A DNA stretch of 64,000 nucleotides from DAIDKA01 sp036521075 (GCA_036521075.1 DATDIL010000072.1:38094-102093); one strand, 5' to 3'; counted from the stretch's first letter, positions 16,437 through 25,608 are shown. The notes: generated by a model not told the origin, from the sequence alone. Program-made: numbers and translations.

Positions 16437-18893
16437 ATGCGCAGTTCAATGACCGCCGTTATCGCAGCCTGCGGTATGTCGTGGGCTGCCGCGATCGCCG
16501 CGAACACGCCCGCTCCGCCGGCGGATGCTTCGCATGCCAACTGGAAAACAGTCCAGACGTTCTGCTTCGAGTGCCACAACACCGAGGACTGGGCCGGCGG
16601 CGTGGCGTTTGACACCATGGGCGATGATGCCGTGCCCGCGGATGCCAAGATCTGGGAACAGGCCGTGCGCAAACTGCGTGGCGGCATGATGCCACCGCCC
16701 GGGCACAAGAAACCCGACCCCGCAGCACGCAGCAGCCTGATCTCCTATCTGGAGACCACTCTGGATGCCGCAAGCCCTCATCCTGACCCGGGCCGCGTAC
16801 CGCTGCGCCGCCTGAACCGCCGCGAATACGCCAATGCCGTGCACGATCTGATTGGCCTTGACGTCGATCCGGCGGCATGGCTGCCGGAGGATCCGCTCAA
16901 GGACGGCTTCGATACCGACGCTGATCTGTTGCGGGTGACGCCGAACTTCCTGGATCAGTCCGTGGCCGCCGCGCGGGCGCTCGCACTCGAGGCAGTGGGC
17001 GATCCGAAGGCCGCGCCAATCGACACCACCTACGGCAACATCGCCAACATGATCATTTCCCTGAATCCGCGCCCCGCGATGGGCACGGGTGACCAGGAGA
17101 AGTACGAGGACGGCATGCCCTTCGGCACCCGCGGTGGCATGGTCGCGGAGCACTGGTTCGCGGCTGACGGGGAATACTCCCTCACCATCGGCGATATGGC
17201 GATGGCGCGCGAAGTGCCGAAACTGGAGTTCGTAAGCACGGTGATCGTGCTGCTTGATGGCAAGGAGATTCACCGCGTCGACGTCGGCGGCGAGGACGAC
17301 TACAAGGACATCGACCAGAACCTGGATGCGGGCGTGTATCACGTCAACAGCCGCCTGCGCGATATCCGTTTTCATGCCACCGCGGGCCAGCACAAGGTGG
17401 CGGTTACGTTCTTGCGGCGCAGCTACGCGGAGAGCGACGAGCGGATACGGCCCAATACTCTGGATGGCGGCCAGCAGCGCGTGAATGCCGTGCATGCCAT
17501 GCAGATCAAGGGACCGCTGAAGATCACCGGCATGAGCGAGACACCCAGCCGCGCGAAGATTTTCATCTGCACGCCTGCAAGCCAAGCCGAGGAGATGCCC
17601 TGCGCGCAGAAAATCATTGCCAACCTGGCGCAACAGGCTTTCCGGCGCCCGCTGACGGATGATGACATGCAGCCGCTGGTGGCCTTCTACCAGAAGGGCC
17701 GGCAGGCGGGGACTTTTGATACCGGCATCCGCGATGCGCTGTCTGCGATCCTTGCCAGTCCGAACTTCCTATACCGGGTCGAAGCGGCCAGTGACCATGT
17801 CCGCACGCTGAATGATTTTGAGCTCGCCTCGCGGATGTCGTTCTTCATCTGGAGCAGCATCCCTGACCCGGAACTGCTGGATTTGGCGGCCAAGAACGAG
17901 CTCTCAAAGCCCGCGGTGCTCAAGGCCCAGGTGCATCGCATGCTCGCGGACCCGCGTGCGGTCTCACTCACCAAGGACTTCGCGTTCCAGTGGCTCAACA
18001 TCGCGAAGATGGACACCATCTCCCCGGCGCGGGCGCTGTTCAGCTATGCGAGTGGGCAGTACGACCCCCGGCCGCTGTTCCGCAAGGAACTGCAGCTGTT
18101 CATAGACAGCATCTTCCGCTCGGATCGCAGCGTGGTGGATCTGCTCACCGCGGACCACACCTACCTCAACGAGCAGCTCGCCCTGCTCTATGGCATTCAG
18201 AATGTGAAGGGGGGCGAGTTCCGCCGCGTCACACTCACCGACCCGGATCGTTTCGGTCTGCTGGGCAAGGGTGCGGTGCTCATGACCACGGCCAATCCTG
18301 ATCGCACGGCGCCGGTGCTGCGTGGGGCCTGGATCATGGAGCGCATCCTGGGCACCCCACAGACCCCGCCGCCGCCGAATGTGCCGACTTTGACCGCGTT
18401 CGTCGCCAGCAAGCCCACCACCGTGCGCGAAAGGACCGAGGTGCATCGCCGCAACCCGCCGTGTTCGGGCTGCCATTCCGTGATGGACCCCCTGGGCTTT
18501 GCGTTGGAGAATTTCGATACCGTCGGTGAGTTCCGGGCCATCGATCCGCAAACTCATACGCTGATCGACACGGCGGGCACCATGCCGGATGGCACGCCCA
18601 TGGCCGGTCCCGCGGATCTGCACAAGGCTCTGGCCGCGCGCGGCCCGCAGCTGGTGCAGACCATCACCGAGAAGCTGATGACCTATGCGATAGGCCGGCC
18701 GATGATCTATTCGGATATGCCGGCCGTGCGCGCCATCGCGCGCGAGGCCGCGGCCAACAACAACCGTTTCGAGTCCATAGTCCTGGGAGTCGTGAACAGC
18801 GATGCCTTCCGCGAGCGCGCACCGGCCGCGCCGCTGCCGACCTCGCTGACAACGCAGGCGTCCAACCTGACTTCCGCGCCCCGAGCAAATTGA
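16437..18893 (+). CDS. Secreted DUF1592/DUF1588/DUF1585 multi-domain haem-binding protein
   Basis: From the ATG at 16437 the product is 818 residues with a signal peptide (MRSSMTAVIAACGMSWAAAIAA). Recognised domains in order: an N-terminal cytochrome-c-like segment with haem motif CFECH and the MMPPP motif; DUF1587 (VPLRRLNRREYANAVHDLIG); a central carbohydrate-binding-like beta region; DUF1595 (AFRRPLTDDDMQPL); DUF1592 (SFFIWSSIPDPELLDLA); DUF1588 with a second motif CSGCH in NPPCSGCHSVMDPLGFALE; and DUF1585 (KLMTYAIGRPM). This architecture is best known in Planctomycetes and some Proteobacteria. The protein is presumably periplasmic, and its reaction is unknown. A DUF1552 gene follows 15 bases later. 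Confidence 0.9.
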   Translation: MRSSMTAVIAACGMSWAAAIAANTPAPPADASHANWKTVQTFCFECHNTEDWAGGVAFDTMGDDAVPADAKIWEQAVRKLRGGMMPPPGHKKPDPAARSSLISYLETTLDAASPHPDPGRVPLRRLNRREYANAVHDLIGLDVDPAAWLPEDPLKDGFDTDADLLRVTPNFLDQSVAAARALALEAVGDPKAAPIDTTYGNIANMIISLNPRPAMGTGDQEKYEDGMPFGTRGGMVAEHWFAADGEYSLTIGDMAMAREVPKLEFVSTVIVLLDGKEIHRVDVGGEDDYKDIDQNLDAGVYHVNSRLRDIRFHATAGQHKVAVTFLRRSYAESDERIRPNTLDGGQQRVNAVHAMQIKGPLKITGMSETPSRAKIFICTPASQAEEMPCAQKIIANLAQQAFRRPLTDDDMQPLVAFYQKGRQAGTFDTGIRDALSAILASPNFLYRVEAASDHVRTLNDFELASRMSFFIWSSIPDPELLDLAAKNELSKPAVLKAQVHRMLADPRAVSLTKDFAFQWLNIAKMDTISPARALFSYASGQYDPRPLFRKELQLFIDSIFRSDRSVVDLLTADHTYLNEQLALLYGIQNVKGGEFRRVTLTDPDRFGLLGKGAVLMTTANPDRTAPVLRGAWIMERILGTPQTPPPPNVPTLTAFVASKPTTVRERTEVHRRNPPCSGCHSVMDPLGFALENFDTVGEFRAIDPQTHTLIDTAGTMPDGTPMAGPADLHKALAARGPQLVQTITEKLMTYAIGRPMIYSDMPAVRAIAREAAANNNRFESIVLGVVNSDAFRERAPAAPLPTSLTTQASNLTSAPRAN

Positions 18894-18908
18894 AGTGGAG
18901 GCATAGCC

Positions 18909-20183
18909 ATGTTCCTGACCAAGAAGCATCTGTCCCGGCGCACGGTCCTGAAGGGTGCCGGCGCGGTGATCTCCCTGCCGCTGCTGGATGCGATGATTCC
19001 GGCGGGCACGGCCCTGGCTGACACCCCCGCAGTGATCAAGCCTCGCTTGGGCTTTGTCTACTTCCCGCACGGCGCGGTCGAGAAGTTCTGGACCCCCGAT
19101 GGCACGGGCAAGGATTTCAAATTCTCGCGGATCATCAAGCCCCTGGAAGGCATGCGCGATTACGTTACAGTGGTCACCAAGCTGCGCAACAAGCCTGCGG
19201 AAAGCACCGACCCGCATGGCATTGTCGAGGCGACCTGGCTCACCTGCCTGGCGCCGACTGCCCGCCACGAGGGGCCGGATGCCGGCGTGTCCATCGATCA
19301 GGTGGCCGCGCGCCAGATGGGCAAGGACACACCGCTGCCGTCGCTGGAACTGTGTGGCGAACCCGGCGGGGCCGTCAATTACAGCAGCCCCGGTCAGGGG
19401 CTGCCGCTGGAAGGCAACCCCCGTCACGTTTTCACGACCATGTTCGGTCCGGGCGACTCCAATGCGGAGCGCAAAGGTCTGTTGCAGGCCACGGGTAGCC
19501 TGCTCGACTATGTGCAAGAGTCCAGCAAGAGCCTCAGCCGCACGCTGGATGGATCGGACCGCGCCTTGGTGAACGATTACCTGCAGGCGGTGCGCGAAGT
19601 TGAACTGCGCGTGCAGAAGCTGTCAGCCAAGGCCGATTCACTCGGCAATCTGCCGAATGCACCGCTGGGCGCACCCGATGATTTCGGCGAGCTGCTGGAC
19701 ATCCAGTTCGAGATGATCGCGCTGGCCTTCCAGACCGGCCAGACCCGCATCGCGACCATGCGCATGGTCAAGGAAGCGAGCATGCGCACGTATCCACAGG
19801 TAAATGTGGATGAAGCTTTTCACCCGCTCTCCCATCACGGCGAGGATCCGGAGAAGTTTGAGCGTCTGGTGCGCATCCAGGCCTGGCATACCGAGCGCGT
19901 CAATCGCTTTGCGAAGCGACTCGCGAGCATCAAGGAAGGCAGCGGCAACGTCCTGGACAACTCGATCATTCTGTTCGGCAGCAACATGGCCAACAGCGAC
20001 CTTCACAACCAGAACCCGATTCCGCAGCTGCTGCTGGGCAAGGGCGGCGGCATTAAGGGCGGCCAGCACCTGGCCATGCCGGCTTCCACCCCGCACGCCA
20101 ATATCCTGCTCACCATGGTGCAGCGCGCCGGGGTGAAGCTGGAGAAGTTCAGCGACTCGAGCGGGCCGCTGGCCGACGTTTGA
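18909..20183 (+). CDS. Tat-exported DUF1552 family protein
   Basis: This 424-residue protein begins with a twin-arginine signal (SRRTVLKGAGAVISLPLLDA) and belongs to DUF1552, a family almost always found beside DUF1592 proteins. Conserved stretches include RLGFVYFPHGAVEKFWTPDG, DPHGIVEATWLT and NSIILFGSNMANSDLHNQNP. Some family members have been compared with sulfatase or alkaline-phosphatase folds because of the C-terminal Ser/Asn/His motif; that is inference. Tat export implies folding, possibly with a cofactor, in the cytoplasm. A ribosome site (GTGGAGG) precedes the ATG, and the next gene starts two bases after the stop. Confidence 0.9.
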   Translation: MFLTKKHLSRRTVLKGAGAVISLPLLDAMIPAGTALADTPAVIKPRLGFVYFPHGAVEKFWTPDGTGKDFKFSRIIKPLEGMRDYVTVVTKLRNKPAESTDPHGIVEATWLTCLAPTARHEGPDAGVSIDQVAARQMGKDTPLPSLELCGEPGGAVNYSSPGQGLPLEGNPRHVFTTMFGPGDSNAERKGLLQATGSLLDYVQESSKSLSRTLDGSDRALVNDYLQAVREVELRVQKLSAKADSLGNLPNAPLGAPDDFGELLDIQFEMIALAFQTGQTRIATMRMVKEASMRTYPQVNVDEAFHPLSHHGEDPEKFERLVRIQAWHTERVNRFAKRLASIKEGSGNVLDNSIILFGSNMANSDLHNQNPIPQLLLGKGGGIKGGQHLAMPASTPHANILLTMVQRAGVKLEKFSDSSGPLADV

Positions 20184-20184
20184 T

Positions 20185-21858
20185 ATGCGCCAGGTAGGCA
20201 TGCAAGTTGTGGCGTTTGCGGTGGCCGGCATCCTGTGTGGCGCGGCGGCCGGTGCCGCCGATGTCGGTGAGCGCCCGGATGGCAGCACCCCGCTCGAGTG
20301 GGCTGTCTTCCATGGCGACATTGCCCAGACGAAGAAGCTGCTGGCGGCGGGCGCGGACGTCAAGGCCCGCAATGCCTATGGCGTCAATGCCATGCAGCTG
20401 GCCGCGGATGCCTCCAATACCGAACTGATCCGGGTGTTGCTGAAGGCCGGAGCCGATCCGAATTCGCCCAATCCTGAGGGCGAAACGGCGTTGCACCTGG
20501 TGGCTCGTGCCGGCAATGTCGAGGCGGCAAAATTGTTGCTGAAGGCGGGCGCCGCCGTGGATCCCCACGAGAGCTTTGGCGGCCAAACGCCACTGATGTG
20601 GGCCGCTGCACGACGACAGCCGCAGATGGTCGAGCTGCTCGCCGACAAGGGGGCGGACGTCAACGCCCGCTCGGCGGTTCGTGACTACTTGCGGGTGGCC
20701 ACGGCCGAGAGCCGCGCCAAGCAGCTGGATCGTGGCGGCTTCACCCCCTTGATGTACGCGGCGCGCGAGAACTGCGGTGCCTGCGTGGAGGTGCTGCTGA
20801 AGCACAAGGTCGATATCAATCTGCCCGACCCTTCCGGCTTCGCGCCGATGACGATCGCGATGCTGAACAGCAACTGGGACATCGCCAAGCGTCTGATCGA
20901 TGCCGGCGCCGATGTCAACGAATGGGACATCTTCGGGCAGGCGCCGCTGCACGTGGCGATCGGCAACATGAACAGCCGCGGCAACAACGACCCTCTGGAC
21001 CTGGACCATCCCAATAAGGCCACCGGCCGCGACATCGTGAAACTGCTGCTGGAGCATGGCGCCAATCCCAACCAGCAAACGTATTACCGGGCCGCGGGTC
21101 TGCGCAGCTTCGGTGGTACGGGCCGGGGCACGACCCCGTTCCTGGTGGCCTGCGCCAGTGGCGACATCGACATCGTGAAGCTGCTGCTGGCGCACGGTGC
21201 GGACCCCAAGCTGGCAACCTCGGACGGCCAGGGGCCGATCATTGTCGCGGTGGGGTCGCGCGCCGGCGGTACCGGCAACCCCGGTGCGCGACGGGCTGAC
21301 ATACCCGCTGAACCGGCCGCTGGGCCGGGCATCGAGATTCCGCCGGCCACCCGGCGCGGCCGGGGCGCTCCCAGTGGCGCGCCTGCCGCAGCGCAGGCCT
21401 CGGCTCCCCGCGCGGCGCCGGGGGCGGGTCCTGCCGATAAAATGGTTCGCCCCCCCAACCCGACCGTCGCGCTGATCAACCTGCTGGCGCAGTCCGGCGC
21501 CGATGTGAACCTGGTGGCGAAGCGGCATTTCCTGCAGCGCACGCGCGGCGGCTCGGCGCTGCATTACGCGGTGCGAACCGGGAACAAGGAAGTCATGGCG
21601 GCGCTGATCAAACTCGGCATCGATGTGAATGCAAAGGATGAGGACGGCCTGACCGCGCTCGACTACGCGATGGGGCGCGGCTACGTCCCCTTCCTGCAGA
21701 TGCCTACCCGGCCGCGACGGGATTTGGCGGACCTCCTGCGTGCCGCAGGCGCCAACATGGAGCTTGCCAAGACGCCGGATTGGCCGCCGCAGAGCCCTCC
21801 CATTGGCACGGTCGTCTACGACGCCGTCATCTGGCCGGTAGACCCAGTAGGACTGTAA
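20185..21858 (+). CDS. Exported ankyrin-repeat protein
   Basis: This 557-residue protein has a signal peptide (about residues 1-28, VVAFAVAGILCGAAAGAADVG) and about ten ankyrin repeats. Typical repeat cores are STPLEWAVFHGDI, GETALHLVARAGNVE, GGFTPLMYAARENC, TTPFLVACASGDIDIVKLLLAHGA (in two parts) and GLTALDYAMGRGY. Between the repeats at about residues 360-430 lies a Pro/Ala/Arg/Gly-rich linker. Ankyrin arrays mediate protein-protein contact; periplasmic ones often bind or shield partner enzymes. The tight position between the DUF1552 and MBL genes suggests it works with them. Confidence 0.9.
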   Translation: MRQVGMQVVAFAVAGILCGAAAGAADVGERPDGSTPLEWAVFHGDIAQTKKLLAAGADVKARNAYGVNAMQLAADASNTELIRVLLKAGADPNSPNPEGETALHLVARAGNVEAAKLLLKAGAAVDPHESFGGQTPLMWAAARRQPQMVELLADKGADVNARSAVRDYLRVATAESRAKQLDRGGFTPLMYAARENCGACVEVLLKHKVDINLPDPSGFAPMTIAMLNSNWDIAKRLIDAGADVNEWDIFGQAPLHVAIGNMNSRGNNDPLDLDHPNKATGRDIVKLLLEHGANPNQQTYYRAAGLRSFGGTGRGTTPFLVACASGDIDIVKLLLAHGADPKLATSDGQGPIIVAVGSRAGGTGNPGARRADIPAEPAAGPGIEIPPATRRGRGAPSGAPAAAQASAPRAAPGAGPADKMVRPPNPTVALINLLAQSGADVNLVAKRHFLQRTRGGSALHYAVRTGNKEVMAALIKLGIDVNAKDEDGLTALDYAMGRGYVPFLQMPTRPRRDLADLLRAAGANMELAKTPDWPPQSPPIGTVVYDAVIWPVDPVGL

Positions 21859-22800
21859 ATGCCCATTTCCCGACGCTTGTTCCTGCGCAGTGGAGCGCAG
21901 GCTCTTTCTGCTGCCTCGCTCCTGGGCGCCATCCCGGGACTGGCGGCGGCCACGGACAAGGATGCCAAGGGCATCAGCGCCCGTGACGTCAGCGTAAAAG
22001 ATGTGGGCGGCCTTGCGGTGTTCGCCGGCGGTGGCTGCAACGTCGTGGGGCTCGCCGGGCCGGACGGCGCCTTGCTGGTGGATGGCGGCCTGGCGGTGAA
22101 TTCCGCGGTGTTGCTGAAGTCAGTGGCCGAGAACCTCAAGAGCCGCCGTGTTCAGACCCTGATCAATACCCACTGGCATCCCGAGCAGACAGGTTCCAAT
22201 GAGGCCGTGGGCAAGGCCGGCGGCACGATCATCGCGCATGAAGTCTCACGCCTGGCGCTGGGGCGCAGGGAGCGATCGGCGCTGTACGAGGGCTATTACG
22301 GTCCACTGCCCCCGAAGGGGATTCCGACGCTGGCCACGTACAACACCGGAACCTTGATGTTCGCCGGCGAGCAGGTCGACTACCGGTACCTGCCCGCGGC
22401 CCACACCAATGGCGATCTGTTCGTGCACTTTCCGAAGCGCAACGTGATTGTCGCCGGCGGACCAGTCGCCGCGGATCACTGGCCGGTGATGGACTACCTC
22501 AATGACGGCTTCATGCACGGGTTCGTGCGCTCCTACGAGATCCTGGCCGAGGTCGCCAAGCCCGATACCGTCATCATCCCCGCGAATGGTCCGGCGCTCA
22601 CCGGCGCGGAGCTTGTCAAACAGAAGGACATGTACTGGGCGCTGTTCAAACTGTTCTTCGTCGATTTCAACAAGGGCTTTGGTCCGAACGACATCGTCGC
22701 CGCGCATCCTTTGAAGGATTATGAAGCGCAATACGGTGATCCGGGGCAGTTCCTGGACTACGCATATCGCAGCTTGCAGTTGGCGACCATTCCGCACTAG
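21859..22800 (+). CDS. Exported metallo-beta-lactamase-fold protein with altered metal ligands
   Basis: This 313-residue protein has a twin-arginine-like signal (SRRLFLRSGAQALSAASLLG) followed by an MBL fold close to SoxH/quinoprotein-relay hydrolases. The usual metal motif THxHxDH appears here as THWHPEQTGSNE: both first histidines are kept, but Asp is Glu and the last His is Gln. The downstream histidine is present (AAHTNGDLFVHFP), while the usual PGHG loop reads PANGPA. Such substitutions could leave one metal site or none. It starts directly after the ankyrin-gene stop with no spacer, so the two are translationally coupled. Confidence 0.85.
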   Translation: MPISRRLFLRSGAQALSAASLLGAIPGLAAATDKDAKGISARDVSVKDVGGLAVFAGGGCNVVGLAGPDGALLVDGGLAVNSAVLLKSVAENLKSRRVQTLINTHWHPEQTGSNEAVGKAGGTIIAHEVSRLALGRRERSALYEGYYGPLPPKGIPTLATYNTGTLMFAGEQVDYRYLPAAHTNGDLFVHFPKRNVIVAGGPVAADHWPVMDYLNDGFMHGFVRSYEILAEVAKPDTVIIPANGPALTGAELVKQKDMYWALFKLFFVDFNKGFGPNDIVAAHPLKDYEAQYGDPGQFLDYAYRSLQLATIPH

Positions 22801-22802
22801 CC

Positions 22803-23318
22803 ATGCGCGTGGCCAAGGCTCCTTCGGATCTTGCGCTGCTGCGCCAGGCGCGGCGCGTTGGACGGGCCCTGCTCGGGCGCGACTGGCGCGTGGCAACGGC
22901 CGAATCCTGCACGGCGGGGTGGGTCGCCAAGGCGCTCACCGATGTGCCCGGCAGTTCACGCTGGTTCGAGGGCGGCTATGTCGTCTATTCAAATGCCGCC
23001 AAGATGCGCGATCTACACGTGTCGATGGCCACGCTGCGCCGCCATGGCGCCGTGAGCGAGGCCACGGTGCTCGCGATGGCGCGCGGGGCCGTGCGCGCAA
23101 CGGGTGCCGAGCTCAGCATCGCCATCAGCGGCATCGCAGGTCCCGACGGAGGCACGGTGCACAGGCCCGTTGGCACGGTCTGGTTTGGGATCGCCCGACG
23201 AGAGCGCCCCATGCGGGCAAGCGCCACGGTCCGGGTCTTTGCCGGCGACCGGGAGTCCGTGCGCCGCCGGTCCGTGGCGTTCGCGCTGCAGCTGATACTG
23301 CGCCAGGCGCTGCCTTAG
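22803..23318 (+). CDS. pncC: Nicotinamide-nucleotide amidase, CinA C-terminal family
   Basis: This single-domain CinA C-terminal protein of 171 residues deamidates NMN to nicotinate mononucleotide in pyridine-nucleotide recycling. Family motifs are TAESCTAGWVAKALTDVPG, containing the catalytic Ser region, GGYVVYSNAAKMRDLHV and ISGIAGPDGGT. Length fits PncC/YgaD (about 165). pncC next to recA is a conserved proteobacterial arrangement; here a ribokinase gene is inserted between them. The start is an ATG two bases after the MBL gene. Confidence 0.92.
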   Translation: MRVAKAPSDLALLRQARRVGRALLGRDWRVATAESCTAGWVAKALTDVPGSSRWFEGGYVVYSNAAKMRDLHVSMATLRRHGAVSEATVLAMARGAVRATGAELSIAISGIAGPDGGTVHRPVGTVWFGIARRERPMRASATVRVFAGDRESVRRRSVAFALQLILRQALP

Positions 23319-23450
23319 AGGGCGCCCGGGCCAGGGGTGGCGATTTCCTACGCAATGGGTCAGTTCACGCCCATGGTGGCCACAGTGCCCGCTATGTTCG
23401 TATCGTAGCGATTGCGCTGGTATCGCCGACATACTCGGCAGGAGGCTGAT

Positions 23451-24380
23451 ATGGCCGCCATCATTGTTCTGGGCAGTCTGAACATGGATATCGCCGCCTT
23501 GGGGCCACGGCTACCGCAGCCCGGCGAGACCTTGATGGGATCTCGTTTTTACACCGCACCGGGCGGCAAGGGTGCCAATCAGGCGTATGCCGCTGCCAAG
23601 CTGGGCGGCGCCGGTTCCACGGCCATGCTCGGCCGTGTGGGTGAGGATGACTTTGGCCATCAGATGATCGCCAGCCTGATTTCGGTGGGCTGTGGAGTCG
23701 ATGGGATCCGCCGTCTCGCCGGTCTGAGCGGCGTCGCGCTGAACCTGATAGCCGAGTCCGGGCAGAACACCATCATGGTGGTATCCGGGGCCAACGGCCG
23801 CTTCGCGCCTGAGGATGTGGCCGCCGATACGCCGCTGCTGCGCGGCGCCCGCTTCGTGCTCTTGCAGCTGGAAGTGCCGATGCCCACCACGATGGCCGGC
23901 GCCGCGGCCGCCCGCGCTGCAGGTCTCGAAGTGGTTCTGGATCCGGCGCCTGCGCCGGAGCAGTTGCCGGCTGAGCTGTTGAAGCTGGTTGACGTGCTGA
24001 CGCCGAACGAGACGGAGGCCGCGCGGCTGGTGGGACGCAAGTGCGCGGATGTGAGCGTCGATGAGGCCCGAACGATTGCCGCCGAGCTGCAATCGCGCGG
24101 CGTGCGGCACGTAATCATCAAGCTCGGCGCCAACGGTTGCCTGCTGCTGGAGGCGGGCACGGCCACGCATGTGCCGGCGCCCATGGTCAAGGCCATGGAC
24201 TCCACGGGGGCGGGCGATGTTTTCAACGCGGCTTTTGTCGTGGCGTGTTCTGAAGGGGCCTCGCGCCTGGATGCCTGCCAATTCGCGGTGCATGCTGCCG
24301 CGCTCTCGGCGACGCGCATGGGCTGCCAAGCAAGCGTGCCGACGCGGGTCGAACTGGATGCCTATCTGCGGCAGATGTAA
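23451..24380 (+). CDS. rbsK: Ribokinase (PfkB family)
   Basis: This sugar kinase of about 309 residues probably phosphorylates ribose. PfkB signatures are present: GSLNMDIAALGPRLPQPGET, the glycine motif PGGKGANQAYAAAKLGG, and the anion-hole/catalytic motif MDSTGAGDVFNAAF with the catalytic Asp. The ATG at 23451 follows a strong GGAGG ribosome site, which decides against the upstream in-frame start at 23412. No ribose transporter or repressor is nearby, so the in vivo substrate could be another furanose; ribokinase is the best match. Confidence 0.87.
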   Translation: MAAIIVLGSLNMDIAALGPRLPQPGETLMGSRFYTAPGGKGANQAYAAAKLGGAGSTAMLGRVGEDDFGHQMIASLISVGCGVDGIRRLAGLSGVALNLIAESGQNTIMVVSGANGRFAPEDVAADTPLLRGARFVLLQLEVPMPTTMAGAAAARAAGLEVVLDPAPAPEQLPAELLKLVDVLTPNETEAARLVGRKCADVSVDEARTIAAELQSRGVRHVIIKLGANGCLLLEAGTATHVPAPMVKAMDSTGAGDVFNAAFVVACSEGASRLDACQFAVHAAALSATRMGCQASVPTRVELDAYLRQM

Positions 24381-24402
24381 GAGTTCTGCTGCAACGCGCC
24401 GG

Positions 24403-24468
24403 ATATACAGTAGTCCGCTTTTTCGAACACTGTGTAGAGTGGGAATATTTCGCGCAAAAAACAGTGTT
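24403..24468 (+). promoter_or_regulatory. Candidate recA control region: LexA-like half site and inverted repeat
   Basis: ATATACAGTA (24403-24412) equals the right half of the E. coli LexA box, but the left half is absent. Further on, AACACTGT (24426-24433) and ACAGTGTT (24461-24468) form a perfect 8-bp inverted repeat separated by 27 bases. SOS control of recA is expected from general knowledge; that either element is the operator is only a guess. Confidence 0.3.
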
Positions 24469-24547
24469 TTCTGCATTTTTGCGGCTCCCGATATGCAGGC
24501 GATGTGAGACAATTCGCGCCTCGGAAATTCACTCGGACGGCGCACGC

Positions 24548-25582
24548 ATGGATGAGAATCGCAAGAAGGCACTCACGGCCGCACTCGGACAAATCGAGAA
24601 GCAGTTTGGCAAGGGCTCGGTTATGCGTCTGGGCGATGCACCGGCTATCTGGGATGTCGAGGCCGTGTCCACCGGTTCGCTGGGACTGGACATCGCACTG
24701 GGCATCGGTGGCTTGCCGCGCGGTCGGGTGGTGGAAGTGTTCGGACCGGAGTCTTCCGGCAAGACCACGCTCACCTTGAGCGTCGTCGCCGAAGTGCAGC
24801 GCGCCGGCGGTACTGCCGCGTTCGTCGATGCCGAGCATGCGCTGGATCCGTCCTATGCCGAGAAGCTCGGCGTAAACATCGGGGAACTTCTGGTTTCACA
24901 GCCCGACACGGGCGAGCAGGCGCTGGAAATCACCGACATGCTGGTGCGCTCCGGTGCGGTGGACCTGGTGGTCATCGACTCCGTCGCGGCCCTGACGCCC
25001 AAGGCTGAAATTGAAGGCGAGATGGGTGAGATGCAGGTGGGCCTGCACGCGCGCCTGATGTCTCAGGCGCTGCGCAAGCTGACGGGCAACATCAAGCGCT
25101 CGAACACCATGGTGATTTTCATCAACCAGATCCGCATGAAGATCGGTGTGATGTTCGGCAGCCCGGAGACGACCACCGGCGGGAATGCGTTGAAGTTTTA
25201 CGCCTCAGTGCGCCTGGACATCCGCCGCATCGGCGCCATCAAGAATGGCGAAGAGGTGGTCGGCAACATGACCCGCGTGAAGGTGGTCAAGAACAAGGTC
25301 TCCCCGCCGTTTCGCGAAGCTGAATTCGAAATCATGTACGGCGTGGGTATCTCCCGCGAGGGTGAGATCATCGAGCTGGGCAGCCAGCAGGGCATCATCG
25401 ACAAGGCCGGAGCCTGGTACAGCTACAAGGGCGAGCGCATCGGCCAGGGCAAGGACAATGTCCGCACCTTCCTGCAGCAGCACCCGGAGATTTCGCGCGA
25501 GATTGAAGAACAGGTGCGCCTGAAGCTGCTGCCCATCAAGCAGGGCAGTCGTGCGACCGGCGATCAGGCCAATACGGCCTGA
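24548..25582 (+). CDS. recA: Recombinase RecA
   Basis: RecA is the DNA strand-exchange ATPase and the co-protease for LexA. The 344-residue product has the N-terminal helix MDENRKKALTAALGQIEKQFGKG, Walker A GPESSGKTTL, Walker B LVVIDSVAAL, loop L1 (EGEMGEMQVGLHARLMSQAL), loop L2 (NQIRMKIGVMFGSPETTTGG) and a C-terminal domain. The ATG at 24548 is the family start; an open frame further upstream is not conserved. recX follows 26 bases downstream. Confidence 0.99.
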   Translation: MDENRKKALTAALGQIEKQFGKGSVMRLGDAPAIWDVEAVSTGSLGLDIALGIGGLPRGRVVEVFGPESSGKTTLTLSVVAEVQRAGGTAAFVDAEHALDPSYAEKLGVNIGELLVSQPDTGEQALEITDMLVRSGAVDLVVIDSVAALTPKAEIEGEMGEMQVGLHARLMSQALRKLTGNIKRSNTMVIFINQIRMKIGVMFGSPETTTGGNALKFYASVRLDIRRIGAIKNGEEVVGNMTRVKVVKNKVSPPFREAEFEIMYGVGISREGEIIELGSQQGIIDKAGAWYSYKGERIGQGKDNVRTFLQQHPEISREIEEQVRLKLLPIKQGSRATGDQANTA

Positions 25583-25608
25583 CCTTCCACCAGCCGCCGC
25601 GCGCCGGT

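Noticed and set aside
17964..19517. 517-codon minus-strand open frame
   Set aside because: It is antisense to the DUF1592 and DUF1552 genes and shows shadow-type composition.
24395..24410. Canonical LexA box (CTGT-N8-ACAG) upstream of recA
   Set aside because: ACAG is present but the matching CTGT is not at the required distance.
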